Assembly: GCA_963669155.1 (NCBI GenBank)
Contig: OZ022579.1
Location: forward strand, 15,212,040 to 15,276,039
DNA from: Arbacia lixula
Taxonomy: Eukaryota; Echinodermata; Echinoidea; Arbacioida; Arbaciidae
Direction: 5' to 3'
Length of the DNA: 64,000 bases
Of this stretch, positions 35,401 to 48,400 are shown in pieces. The notes under the pieces were generated by a model, which saw only the letters and a program-made list of their open reading frames with translations, was not told the origin of the DNA and made no database searches. The position numbers and the translations under genes were made by a program. How positions within the stretch are numbered: the first letter of the stretch is position 1; every line of letters starts with the position of its first letter.

Positions 35401-38400
35401 TCCAAAACACCGCAACGTTTTTAAGGTGTATATGAACGGTGCTTTTGCGGCTCGCTGGGAGCTTGCTTACCGACGTGCATCGGTAATAATAGCGCTATAT
35501 GGTATATGACCGGGGCTTATGTCTTACCAGACATAGTTGTATACAGACTGGGATGTGTCCATACACCTTACAGAGGTAGTACCTAGGTTTCACCCTACCT
35601 GGTTTTGATTTCAGCCTTCATGACCTGCTCCAGTTGCTTCCTAGTCTCAGCTGCCTGTCGCTCCATCTTCTCCATTGTTTCATTCACTTTGGAGATGCCT
35701 CCCACGTTCTTGTGGCGGTCAAGCTATGTGGTCAAACAAAAAAACAAACAACGGCATTGTAGGCCCAAGCATTTTTCTGGATATGAAATTACATAATACA
35801 CACATAATACATCATCCTCATAAACACACATGTGGTATTACTCAAGGCTCACTTGTACCAAGTATGAACACAATTGATGCACATGTAAAGAAATGAAAGC
35901 AAGTTAAACGAAAACTGTAACATCTTTGTAACAGACTAACAGACCAACAGTCTAACAGACTAACAGGAAAAGTGATTACCAGGTGTCAGCCGAACTTCGT
36001 TCAAGCGAGACAAATATGAAATAGAAAGAAAGAATACCTTCTGTCCTTCCCGTACGTGGAGAACTTCTTCCTCGGTGAGTTTCTGCAGGGCGGCCCATCG
36101 CTTCTCATTCTCCTCCCTCATAGCCTGCTCATGGGCGATACGGGCTGCCTGCTCAGCATGCAGGTACTGTGGACAAGCAGCCAGAAAGACAGGGTTAAAG
36201 GGTTGATAACAGAGCAAACCCTCTCGTACAGAAAACTTTTGATTCTCGTGATCTCTTTATTGTCACTCTTTAGGATCTACATGCTCTCCATCTCTCACTC
36301 ACTCTCAGATAGAACACTCTTGATTTTCATCACCTGTTTATTCTCACTCTCTCAAATTTACCTCCCCTCTCCTTCACTGATATCTTCCCTTCAGTTGAAT
36401 TCACTTTATTTCCACACTTTTTAAAACAAATACAATAGAAATTATACAGTATAAAAAAAAAAATTATATTCGATAACTCGTGCTGTGCTTGCCCCCCACC
36501 CCTCCTCTCCCCTTTTTTGCTTGCCCTTTCCTCTCTTTCCTCCCATATCATTACCCCACACCTTCCCTATATTGGAAAACTGATATAACCCCCTCTACAC
36601 TTCTCCTCCCCCCTTACCTTCTCTATATTGCCAAACTTCTGCTGTGCCTCCTCTCTAAGCCGCATCTTCTTGGACAGAATTCTTTTAGCCCCTATCCCTG
36701 TCCCTTCCCTCCTCCCCTGCCTCTCCTCTTCTCTCTATCCACCCCTGCCCCTCCTCCCCTCCCTCTTCATCACACCTTCCCCTCCAACCCCCACTCCCCA
36801 TTCTCTCCTTCCCCTTTACCTTCTCTATATTGCCAAACTTCTGCTGTGCCTCCTCTCTGAGCCGTATCTCCTTGGACAAAATCTTCTTGCTGACCTCCTC
36901 CGCAATCTCTGCGATCTTGCCGTGCATCTTTAACCTCTCGTTGTCTGCCGCGTGTTCCCGCTCCCGCTGGACCACGTCCAGAGCGTGCATCGACTCATCC
37001 CGCTTCCGGTTCACCTCGTGCACCTGTGCCTGTACATCGTTCATCCTGCGGGGTGGGAGAGAACATGCCCATTTTACACAATTTATAGGCCCATTTACAA
37101 TGGCCAGCAAAAATCATGATTTTTCTAAAATCGCAATCTTTGGGATGGGTGTAAGTTGCTAGGCAACTTTCACGCTCAGAAATGTCACTCTATAAATCAA
37201 CAGTGAAATAACGTCATGCTCATTGTCATTCTAAGCAGCCCAGAGAACAGTCATGTATATTTTATTTTGATTTGATTAATTAGAAGATATCATCATTCAT
37301 GTTCATTAGTAATTAAGGAAACATCAAAGAATAATGTATCTTGCTGTGATTGTAGGCCTACACACATCAAAATGAAGGATTTGACATACAGTAGAGCCTG
37401 AGATCAACGTCACAGCTGATTGCAATCAAGTGCAATCAGCTCCATACATTTACTGCAGTCTGACTGCAAATGATTGCAATCAGCTGTGATGTTGATCTCA
37501 GACCCAACTGTAAGGGATAGTGAACAATTAAAAGAGATGGCCCCCCAAAAAACACACACAAAAAAAAAAACGACAACACACAACTAACAATACATACACT
37601 AAAACCTGTACATACAGACAGCGCAAGGGAGAAAAGAATGGTCTTTTTGACCATGTGGCCTTTAAAGGGCATTTACTGTACTGAGAAGGCAAAAAAGCCT
37701 TCAAAATGTAATTGTTAGCAATCTTCTTGCCAATGGTCTTAAATTGATGTATTGTCTATTTTAGAAGCTTGCTGTAAGTTATTTGCCCTCCAATGATCCA
37801 CATATGGAGTATTTAATGATTAATATGATTAAATCCTCAAAATGTTGGGCCCGAACATTTTGAGGATTTGTGATTTAATCACTCATTACTCCAAATGTAG
37901 ATCATTTGCGGGCAAATAACTTTCAGCAAGCTTCTAAAATAGACAATACATCAATTTAAGACCATTGGCAAGAAGATTGCTCACAATAACATTTTGAAGG
38001 CTTTCTTGCCTTCCCGGTACAGTATATGCCCTTTGAATAAAGATTACTTTTATACAGATTTCAATCACACATATTTCTGAGAGAAACAAAATATGTGGCT
38101 TTTATAGGCAGATAGTCTTTCTACATGTGTACAGTTTGTCACTAATGCACGATTCACTGTAAATATATCTGTGTATGTGAAAAAAATGGGGATTTTGGAC
38201 TGTTGTACATCTCCCTTACTTTTTAAAAATTATCGATAGATTTATTAACCAAAAAACATAAAAAAAACCCCGAAATGTCACCAGTACATCTTCCTTCTTA
38301 CTTAATTAGATGGGCTTGTTCCTGTTGCCTCCTCTCTGTCTCTTCAGTGGTTATTCTGTTTCTCAGATCCATTAGCACATCTCGGATTTCTCCCAGCCTG

Positions 38401-39442
38401 CAAGGGAATAGGATTGTAGGCAAAGTGTGACTTGTATACCACAGTATAAACCGTCTGAGTATCAAGCCAGGAAAATCCTATCGGTTTATTTCTTATTTCA
38501 TACACTGGGAGAGGCAAAGATGGCCCGTCCCTTTTACAAACATCTGCAAACTTCATGAAAGTTTGCACATATCTAGCACATATCTTTGGAATATGAACTG
38601 TAAAACATTAAGGTCAGAGGTACTATAACTCCCATAGAATAAATGAAAATCTAACTAGTTTTCACTGAGATTTGACAATTTTCATGGAACGAAAAAAGAA
38701 AGCTTGATCAATCTTCAATTTTTTTTCCCTCAAATCCGAATATTATGCTTTGTTGATTCCAAGGAAGGGTTATATATCCACTCTCTCTCAAAGGATGACA
38801 AAGTCAAGGAACTTTCAGAATTAGGTCTTAACTTTAAAGGTAAGGGAGATATTGTAGAAGGATAAAGATTAATCATAAAAGAGCCATTTGGCCAGCACTG
38901 CTGGTCCCATTCTCTTTTTTCTTTTGATCAGTTTTCATAAATTGGCTAAATATTACAAGAACAATAATCATGTATAAATCAGAATGATAGCATCAGACAA
39001 AACAAACAAAGAACGTAATGCACATATAACACAAGGTCAATATTGGTGTCTTGCATAGAAATGATACTTGTCCCATTCTTGTTAGAATACAGGATTACAG
39101 TAAAGAATCATCTGAAACTGATGAAATCCATGAAATAAATTGAGATCTGGAGCCGCCATAACTGCAGAATAACTCTACCATGCTTATGAGTCAGAATCTT
39201 TACAACCTCCATCCCTTACCTTAAAACACTTAAGTGTTTCAATGCAGAATTTCATCGTTTGCATTTTTTCACGATCAAAAGATCTATAAGCTAGGTCCAG
39301 GGCTAGGCCAGGTTGCATGCAAATTCATTAATTTGGGAACTTAGGATTGCCAGTTTATTTGTTAATATTTGATAAAGCAAAACATCTACAAACAAAACAA
39401 AACATTGGTTTTCTTCTCTCGCTCTCACTTGCTCTCTCTCTC

Positions 39443-39484
<42 letters not shown>

Positions 39485-42400
39485 TCTCTCCCATCTATCT
39501 CTCTATTCCCTCCTTTCCCTCTCTCACTCTTATTTTCCCTCTCTCTCTTTTTTCCCTTTCTCTATCTTTGCTTATTCCAATACAACATACAGAAGCTTAA
39601 ATATCAAGCAAATAACTTTCATGAACAAATGCAATGGGCACTGTATGTGAACAAAATGCAAATATGAAAAAATCTTTGGAACATCATGTTAATCGTGGGC
39701 ACATGCAAAATAAGGGTCTTTTTCTACCTCCCTAAAACACTATTTTCATTGCAGAGAAAGACACATGGCAAATGGGAAAAACTACTTTGAAAGCACATTT
39801 ACACCCCAGTCACACAAGAGGCAGAATGAGTTGGAATGAAAATTCTTTGGATATTCATGGATATACAGGATAAAATCTTCTGACTGCACATCGAATTTAC
39901 AGGCCCATTTTCATGGCCACGCTCAGAAGGTGATAATGAAGTAATAATATATTGTACAGTACTTAAAGTTTACTTTTTCTGCAGTCTACATATATTTTCA
40001 TGGCATTCCAAAAGAATCTGACAAAAAAAGGCTTTAATCACATTCAAGGAAGAATGGAAAGACCAAGCCACTTCACATCCTGCCAGAATGGGACTTTCCC
40101 CTGTATGCGGTAGAGACAATTTGAATTCCCTTCTGCATATGGTGTACAATTTTTTTAGCAGGCTTTCATTCTGGCTGGTTCTGCTCGATTCCGGCCAATT
40201 CCGAAGAGATGTGTGACAGGGGTCTTACCGAGCATCCAGCTGGGATCGTAGGACTGCGGTTGTTTGATTGGTGTGATGCTGGTTTTCATTATGTTTACGC
40301 TGATGATCCATCTGTCATGAGGACCACCCAACATTGCAGCAAAGGGGCGAGCATACGAAAAGCAGCACAAGCAATATGAAGGCATTAGGAATGTGGGGAG
40401 AGGGGAAAAGGAAAAACAAAACGAAACAAAAAACACATGTATTTCAAAACGTGGGGAAATAAAACATGCACTAAGTAGCAGAACAATTGCAGAACTAGCT
40501 AGGCATCATTCAATTTTCAAACTGGGACTGGTAGAGTTATATTATTTGTAGCAAAATGTTGCATTGTCACATGTGATGCTAATTTAATCTAAGCAAATAT
40601 GATGGATTGGATTGAGCCATTCTTGTGGGAACTATACTAATATTTCACAAAAATGAAATATATGGTCCCTGTATTAAGCCTATGGCAATAAAATAATCTC
40701 AGAGTCAATGGGTTAGGTATATTGCAATTAGTGTAATACAAGTACTGGGCATGGGCATGGACATTGGCAGTCATCTGAACTGTGCAAGCATGCGTCATGT
40801 ATTGCACACCGTCAAGATGGTATAGTGAATATCTTGTTACAGATACATAATACTTGGTGAAATAAAATGGGAAAAGGTATCGGTTTCAAATTTCCACCAA
40901 AATTTCCTCACAAAAATACCAGAATGAACCAAATTTCAGATTATGAATGTATAAAACATTTCAAGCAGAGTAAATCAATGGCGGATGTTAAATTGTACAC
41001 TGTACATTTACATGCACAGTAGAGCAAATTCCATCATGATAGACAATACTTGTCAACCCATTAAAAATTTATATTCTGCCCATTACTGAATAGACACAGG
41101 CCTTTAAGACAAACATCCGCTGTATCTATGGACAATGCCCTTGAGCAGTAGATGAGCAGCCTAATGACAATTTGGGCTGCATTTCTAATAATTGAGAAGA
41201 GCATCCTTAATGAGAACGAGTCTGCTTGCCAATGTAGGCACGAGGCAATTAAGACTCTGAGTATGCCACAAGGTCATGGGTAATTGTCAATGCCACTATG
41301 GCGGAAATGCTTGTAGATGTCATATTTCAGGATGCAAGTGTGTTGTTACATGGGAAAACAGATACCAACTGAATCTCTGGCCATGATTACCAATGTCTCT
41401 TTTGAAGGGTATTTATTTTGTATGCTATCTGGCTGATTAAAATGTCATAAAATGCATACCATGTACACTCCAGCTCGAAGGAATTGACATAGAGAAAGGG
41501 CTCCTTCCCTTTCCCTTTCCTTATGCCAATTCGTTTGAGCTGTAGTGTATATTTCATGATGCAGTGTATTGTTACATGAAAAAACAGATGGCAATTTTAT
41601 TTTCAATGCTATCTGACTGATTAATGGCAATTTTGGGAAAAAATGTTAACATGATACAGTATTCAACATACTGATAACATCAACATTTATATTTGTATGT
41701 ATGATTGTACTAAACTATGCCGCTGTCTTCAATGCTGTCCAAAAGTGTCCATTGATATGAATGATTTAAACATTTCTTTTACACAAAGAAAAGACAAAAC
41801 AAATGAATAAATAAACAAGGTATCATGAAAGAACAAATTAAAAGTCAGTATGAAATGGAAAAACAAGAAATCAATTTTTATCGAAGGTCAAAAGAATTGG
41901 CATCAGGAAAGGGAGAGGGAAGAAAGGGAAGGAGCCACAGTTTTAAACCGCGGTATATTTTGTCCAGTTCAGCATGAAACAGGATGCTTTAGCCAAAAAT
42001 GCATCGTGTTTCATGCTGAACTGGAAAAAATATACCACGGTTCAAAACAGCGGCTCCTTCCCTATCTTCCCTTTCCCTTTACCCGATGCCAATTCCTTTG
42101 AGCTGTAGTAGGTTGGTAAATGAAGACAATAAAGAAAGACAACAACAAAACACTGCAGCATGCAAATCATTGAAAGGCTCTGTCTACATTGCAGCATGGC
42201 AAACATTGATTTTTATCTCAACACAAAATTGCATTTTGAATGCACTAACTACAAATGTTATTTGCAGACAAGTCTTGGGAACATTGAAAATGCATGTAGT
42301 CTGTGTTCTAGACTGTTGGCTGTTTTATTCCTTCTGCCTGTAGAACAATGCAATCATAACTAATTAAGTCTAGACACATCGACCACAAAATGTGTATCGG

Positions 42401-45400
42401 ATACCGGTAATTAATTCAGAAAGCAGCAATCATTAAGGTGAGGAAGATGTTTCAATTTAAGTTATATTTTAATTGTATATTTTAATTTCATTTCTCAAAA
42501 GTGAATTGTTTTGTTAACACTTGGTACTTATGATTGCACTGCTTGAGAAAAAAAACAGTCCAACCAACAGCCTGGATCCTATGCTACACTCCAGCTCAAA
42601 GTAATTGGCAGAGGGAAAGGGAAAGAGAAGAAAGGGAAGGATCTACAGTTTTAAACCGTGTTATATTTTGTCCAGTTCAGCATGAAACATGATGCTTTTT
42701 AGGCTAAAGCATCATGTTTCATGCTGAATTGGACAAAATATACTGCGGTATGACGCTGTGGGGTCTTCCCTTTCTTCCCTTTCCCTTTCCCTATGCCAAT
42801 TCCTGTGAGCTGTAGTGTACATGTTCATGGAAACTTGAATTCATATGAGGTGCCCAGTTTACCTGCTGTTGACCTGGTCCTTCAACTGACCATTGAGCTT
42901 TTCTAGGTATGGGTCAGGGTGACTGAGAGAAGATACCTTGGAAGACTAGAGTGGGTGTGGGTGGGTGGGTGTGGGTGGGTGGGTGGGTTAGTGTGAGAGA
43001 CAGAAGCACAAAACAGATGGTGGGTGTTATAAAGTGTGTGGCACAAATAAATGGGTAATTCCATAGAGATCACATAACATGTCATTTTCAGCTATGATGT
43101 TAAAAAATGTACATTTGTAGATATTTGGTCAATTTGTGAATGCAGATACAGTGCATATGGATTCTGATTACCACAGGGTAGAATAGTATACATATGCACA
43201 CAAAAGATAATAAGATGAACAGTTCCATTCTAATGATTCAAAACAGATTTTCATTGTAAATACATCCTAAATCCTAAAAGTAGCAACATCTCAAGATAAA
43301 ATTAACTGTCTTTACTGCAAGTTCTTGCTTTAATTTGGCTAAATTTGGACAAACATAATCATGTGCTAAATCAGTGGTTTTCAAAAGCCTGATGATATAT
43401 CCTGCACTGTATTTCTCAAATAGGCGATGATTCTAATTGAGTCATACATAATATGCCTTTACAATTATGAAGACCTAAATGCTGCTCTTCACCATTCTGT
43501 TCTCAATTGTCAAGCACTGGTTGAAATGTCTCAAATGGTCAATGGTTAACCAACCCATTATGATGTCTGACAGTTATACAGTTTGAAGATTTTTGAAAAT
43601 GTGAAAACAACAGCTAAATATTGAGCTAACTTATATAATAGCCCAGTCACAAAGTGTATGAAAGTGATGCATCAAGTACAAACACTCATGCAGATAAGAC
43701 GTGTGGTATAAATGTATATCCACACAGACAAAAATATTATATACATGTAATAGGATAGAGTTCAAGAATTATAAAGAAATGAGTATGCACCAGTATCATA
43801 TCATGAAAACAAGTCTTAAATTCACATTAAAGCAAAATGCTCCTTTTACAGTCTTAAAGAAAGAAAACCATTAAAACCTGATTTTGTTTTCTAGCATGTT
43901 GCAGTCTTTAAAAAAAAAACATCTTCATGGAAGAATACTGTATTTATCGGTACTCATATTGCTTGAATTTTTTTTTGTACGGTAGAACAAAGTTGTATTT
44001 TACTGTGTTCATGTACTGGTAGCATATATCAGTAAAAACCTGAAACAAATGAGTGTGGATTACTGCATACGGTTAGATTTAATCATATCAAATTTTTTAC
44101 TACTGGTATGAATTTACACCCAAATAAACATTTACTATTTTGGTGGCTAAGAACTTGTGGAAAGAGAAAAAGTGGTGCTGTCTATCCAGTCATCATCAAA
44201 CAATCATGCAAGTCAAGTCAAGAAGAATAATTTGCGATGCAACCCAAGAGCTCCAGAGGTTAAAACTTAACCATTTAAGGGCCAGACAACATCTCGGAGG
44301 GGGGGGGGGGGGGTATTTTCGCGAATTTTGCGAGTCGGGTGCTATGCGCGACATTAACTACACACAAAAATATTAACATTGATCCCGACATGAATACAAT
44401 GTCCTTGATTTTCTCCTTGGAATTACCATGGTATATTGAGTTTGTCCATATTATTATTACAACTAATACTTGAAATCGCTCACTGTTGTGATTCTGCGAT
44501 GAAAATCAATGATTTTGTGATAGTATCAGAACATTTATTTTGCGCCCCTTAAAGTTAGTCTACAGTAAGCCACCCTTGTGGATTATGCATGGACTGTTCT
44601 CTGATGCTTTCTCTGATCCTAACATGACCGCCGCCTCATAAACATTCAAGCTAAGAAGGCATTCAGGTGTTTAAATAATGTGCTGAGACATTTCTATATT
44701 ATCAGGCAATACCTTTTTGTCAATTACAAAATACAAAATGGTCTGAGAAATATGTCAACCATTCAGCCTTTTCCTGAAACAAACCGTGAATAAGTTTGAG
44801 TGTAAATGAAGGGAAATAGTAGATACAATTGGGAATGCTTTTATCTATTTTTTTTTTTATTAAATAGTCCTCATCATCATTTAGAGAAAACACAAATACA
44901 AGCAATTCAGACTTGTAATACAGGTATATACATGTACTATACTGCTGCACATGCATTCAAGCACATTACATTGTAAATGACTATGAAATCTGCAGCATAT
45001 ATGAAAAAAAAATGAAAAATCTGTCCACATTCCAATAGTTAATAATTAAGTGGTCTGGCAGTCCGTGGTATTATCATTGGGAAAGCTTATAAAAAAGAGA
45101 GAGAATTCTCCTGAAATGAATGCACTGCTAACAGTGTAAACTTTATTAGAATTAATGTCTGAAAATTACAATTATGAAAAGATTACAAAATAACATGTGC
45201 TTTCTATAAAATCTGTATTACACAACAACTCAAAGGAATTGGCATATGGAAAGGGAAAGGGAAGAAAGGGAAGGAGCCGCAGTTTTAAACCGCGGTATAT
45301 TTTGTCCAGTTCAGCATGAAACATTATACTTAAGCCTAAAAAGCATCATGTTTCATGCTGAACTGGACAAAATATACCGCGGTTTAAAACTGTGGCTCCT

Positions 45401-48400
45401 TCCCTTTCCCTTTCCCTATGCCAGTTCCTTTGAGCTGTAGTGTATATCAGTGTTAGGCCACATCAAGCTGTGCATCAAGGTAGGAGAATCGGGTTAGGAG
45501 TTAGCTTACCCTCTATTGCATGGAATGGATAATGGAAATAAAGGAACATATCATGAGAACAGAAAGAAAAGCAACACAATATTTGGTTGACATGTAAAAC
45601 AAGACTGTTTTACAAATATGAGACATTGAAAACACATAGTGGCTACTAATACAGGTTTTTAAGAGCCATCACATTTCCATTACATTACAATTTCACATCT
45701 ACACATATTCGCTTATTGCTGAGAAAATACAAATTTCTCACTGTATGTGTGAAGAACATTCCATCCCACCTATTAATAAGGTTGTAATGCATTGCTTGAC
45801 AAATATCTTCTTTTCCATGTTGTTAGATATCTTGACATGCAATGTACATCTCTGCTCACATGGTACTTGTAAGATACTGGGAACTACTGTCATAAGGTGT
45901 TGGAAATTTGACCAGTCCGAAAGAATTTCTTATGAAAGAGAAGCCTTTTGTTAAATACTGAAACGCATGCATAAATCACAAACCACGATGTATCCCGAAG
46001 ATGTCATTTCACTTGTGAACCTTCAAAGGATTCAACAAGACTTCTGTTTACTATCTCACACGAGTGCTCAAGGGGTATTTAGACACCCGATGCATGCAAG
46101 TTAATTTCACTGTTCAAAAAGAATTTGCTATGATGGAGAACCCTCTATAGATAACTCATCTATCTCTGAAACAGCTGCATACAACAAACCAAGATACATG
46201 CAGACTACGAGTCATTGGTCCCCCAAATCAGAACAAAAGTAACCCTAGGTGACCGATCATTCTTCTGTGCAGCTCCTAGATTGTGAAATAAACTACCTGT
46301 AGACATCAGGAAATCTAAAACATTAGACAGCTTTAAATCAAAGGTGAAAACCTATTTGTTCTAAACATAGACCTAATTTACTTCTGACTATAATTTAAAA
46401 TTATACAGCATTATGTAGTAGAAGTGCATATAAAAGCTCTTGCAGCGCAGTAGAATATATAAACATAGTTTCTGCGCTCTATAAACGATTTATTATTATT
46501 ATTATTACGAGGGACTCACCAAGACTCTGTTATCCTCCTCCAGTCTTTTTGTCCGCTCCTTCACGTCGTGCACCAAGCTGTTGATCTCCACTTGGGAGGA
46601 GTCTGTTTTGCTCTTCACCTGTCGCACGTCGTCCACCAGCGAGGTGATGACCCGCTCCAGCTGCTCTCGCATCCGATTGGCCTCCTCCAGCTCGTTCTTC
46701 AGCTCCGCATACCTGGCCAGGCATAGGACATATACGGTTTATGGCGTTACACCAGTGTTGTGGTGTCACACACTGAGCATAGGACATGGTTCACAATTTT
46801 ACACCGGTGTTACACAAAGAGCATAGGACATTGTTCATGATATTTCACCTATGATGTGGTGTCACACACAGAACAGAGCACATAAGGGCTCATGACATTA
46901 CACCAGTGTATCAAAATGGCCTTATTAAGATGCAGAGTCCCTCACTCTTACAATGTTTATATCATTTTGGTAAGTGAGTATTTCTTCTTACTATGGACAC
47001 ATCCAGAATCTTTTTTCTTTTCTTTTTTCATTAGTGTATAAAATATACATGTAGAGTATGACATGTACAGTGTATACCATTTAAAAACAGGATGGCAGAT
47101 TTGTAAAAGTCATGAAACTCGGCAGGAATCAGCAGTATACCCTTACGATAATGTGTTTGAAATCTCATAGTCATACAGGGGCTTTATGAGCTTTTTCAGG
47201 AAAAGTGAAGCACTCTCCTTGATACGTTTGGAATGTAGAAGCCAAAATTTACATTCCTAATCATATTGCCTCCTCTGTCAGTGAGCGATGCGCATACAGA
47301 CAGTGGTCTCTGAGCTACAAGCACCGGGAGGTCCAAATCCTCCTCGAAATCTACACTACAGCTCAAAAGAATTGGCATAGGGAAAGGAAAAGGGAAAGTG
47401 AAGAAAGGGAAGAAGCCGCGGTATATTTTGTCTAGTTCAGCATGAAACACGATGCCGTAGCCTAAAAAGCATCATGTTTCATACTGAACTGGATAAAACA
47501 TACTGCGGTTTTAAACTGCGGCTCCTTCCCTTTCTTCCCTTTCCCTTTCCCTATGCCAATTCCTTTGAGCTGGAGTGTACCTATCACTATAATTCCGCTT
47601 TAAGTTTCCAGTTCTTTTATTAGGATAGGAGTTCTTGAAGGGCATATAATGTACTGGGAAGACACAAACGCCTTCAAAAGGTGACTGTGAGCAATCTTCT
47701 TGCTAATGGTCTTAAATTCATGTATTGTCCGTTTTAGAAACTTGGTGAAAGTTATTTGCTCTGACATGATCCACATTTGGAGTAATTTGAGATTATTCAA
47801 AAATCCTCAAAATGTTCAGGCCGAACATTTCACGAAATTGTGATTTGATAACTAATTACTCCAAAAGTGGATCATTGGAGGGCAATTAACCATTAGCAAG
47901 AAGATTGCTCACGGTCATCTTTTGAAGGCCTTTTTGCCTTCCCAGTACAGTATATGCCCTTTAAACAATATTTTGATTGCCCATGGTTGGAACATACATT
48001 TATAAGCCACCTGGCAAGCAAGCATTCATTTATTTTCTTACTTGGCCATCTGTTGGTCTCTCTTGGCCAGGATCTCCTGCTGGCTGCCTAGTACGGCCTG
48101 CTCCACCTGCTTGGTGTGGTTGACTAGCGCCCCCACGGCCGTCCGCTCGTCAGACACCCGCTCCTCCGCCCGCTTCAGCCGCGCCCCCAGCTGACCAATC
48201 AGGTCGTTGGAGGATCGGATGTTCTCGGTCAGCTGCTGCCGTGCCTGGCGCTCGGCCTGCAAGGTCTCATCGGTCGTACGGTTGGCCTGCTTCAGCTCAC
48301 CTGGTGGTACGGGGAACAAGACCCATTCAAAAATGAAAGATGAAGATTTTGAAACAATAACCTGGAAGGGAATACACAGACTTGAATAAAAGCAGAAACA

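Noticed and set aside
35207..35509. 100-aa + strand frame
   Set aside because: It lies wholly inside the nested fold-back element and has no recognisable domain.
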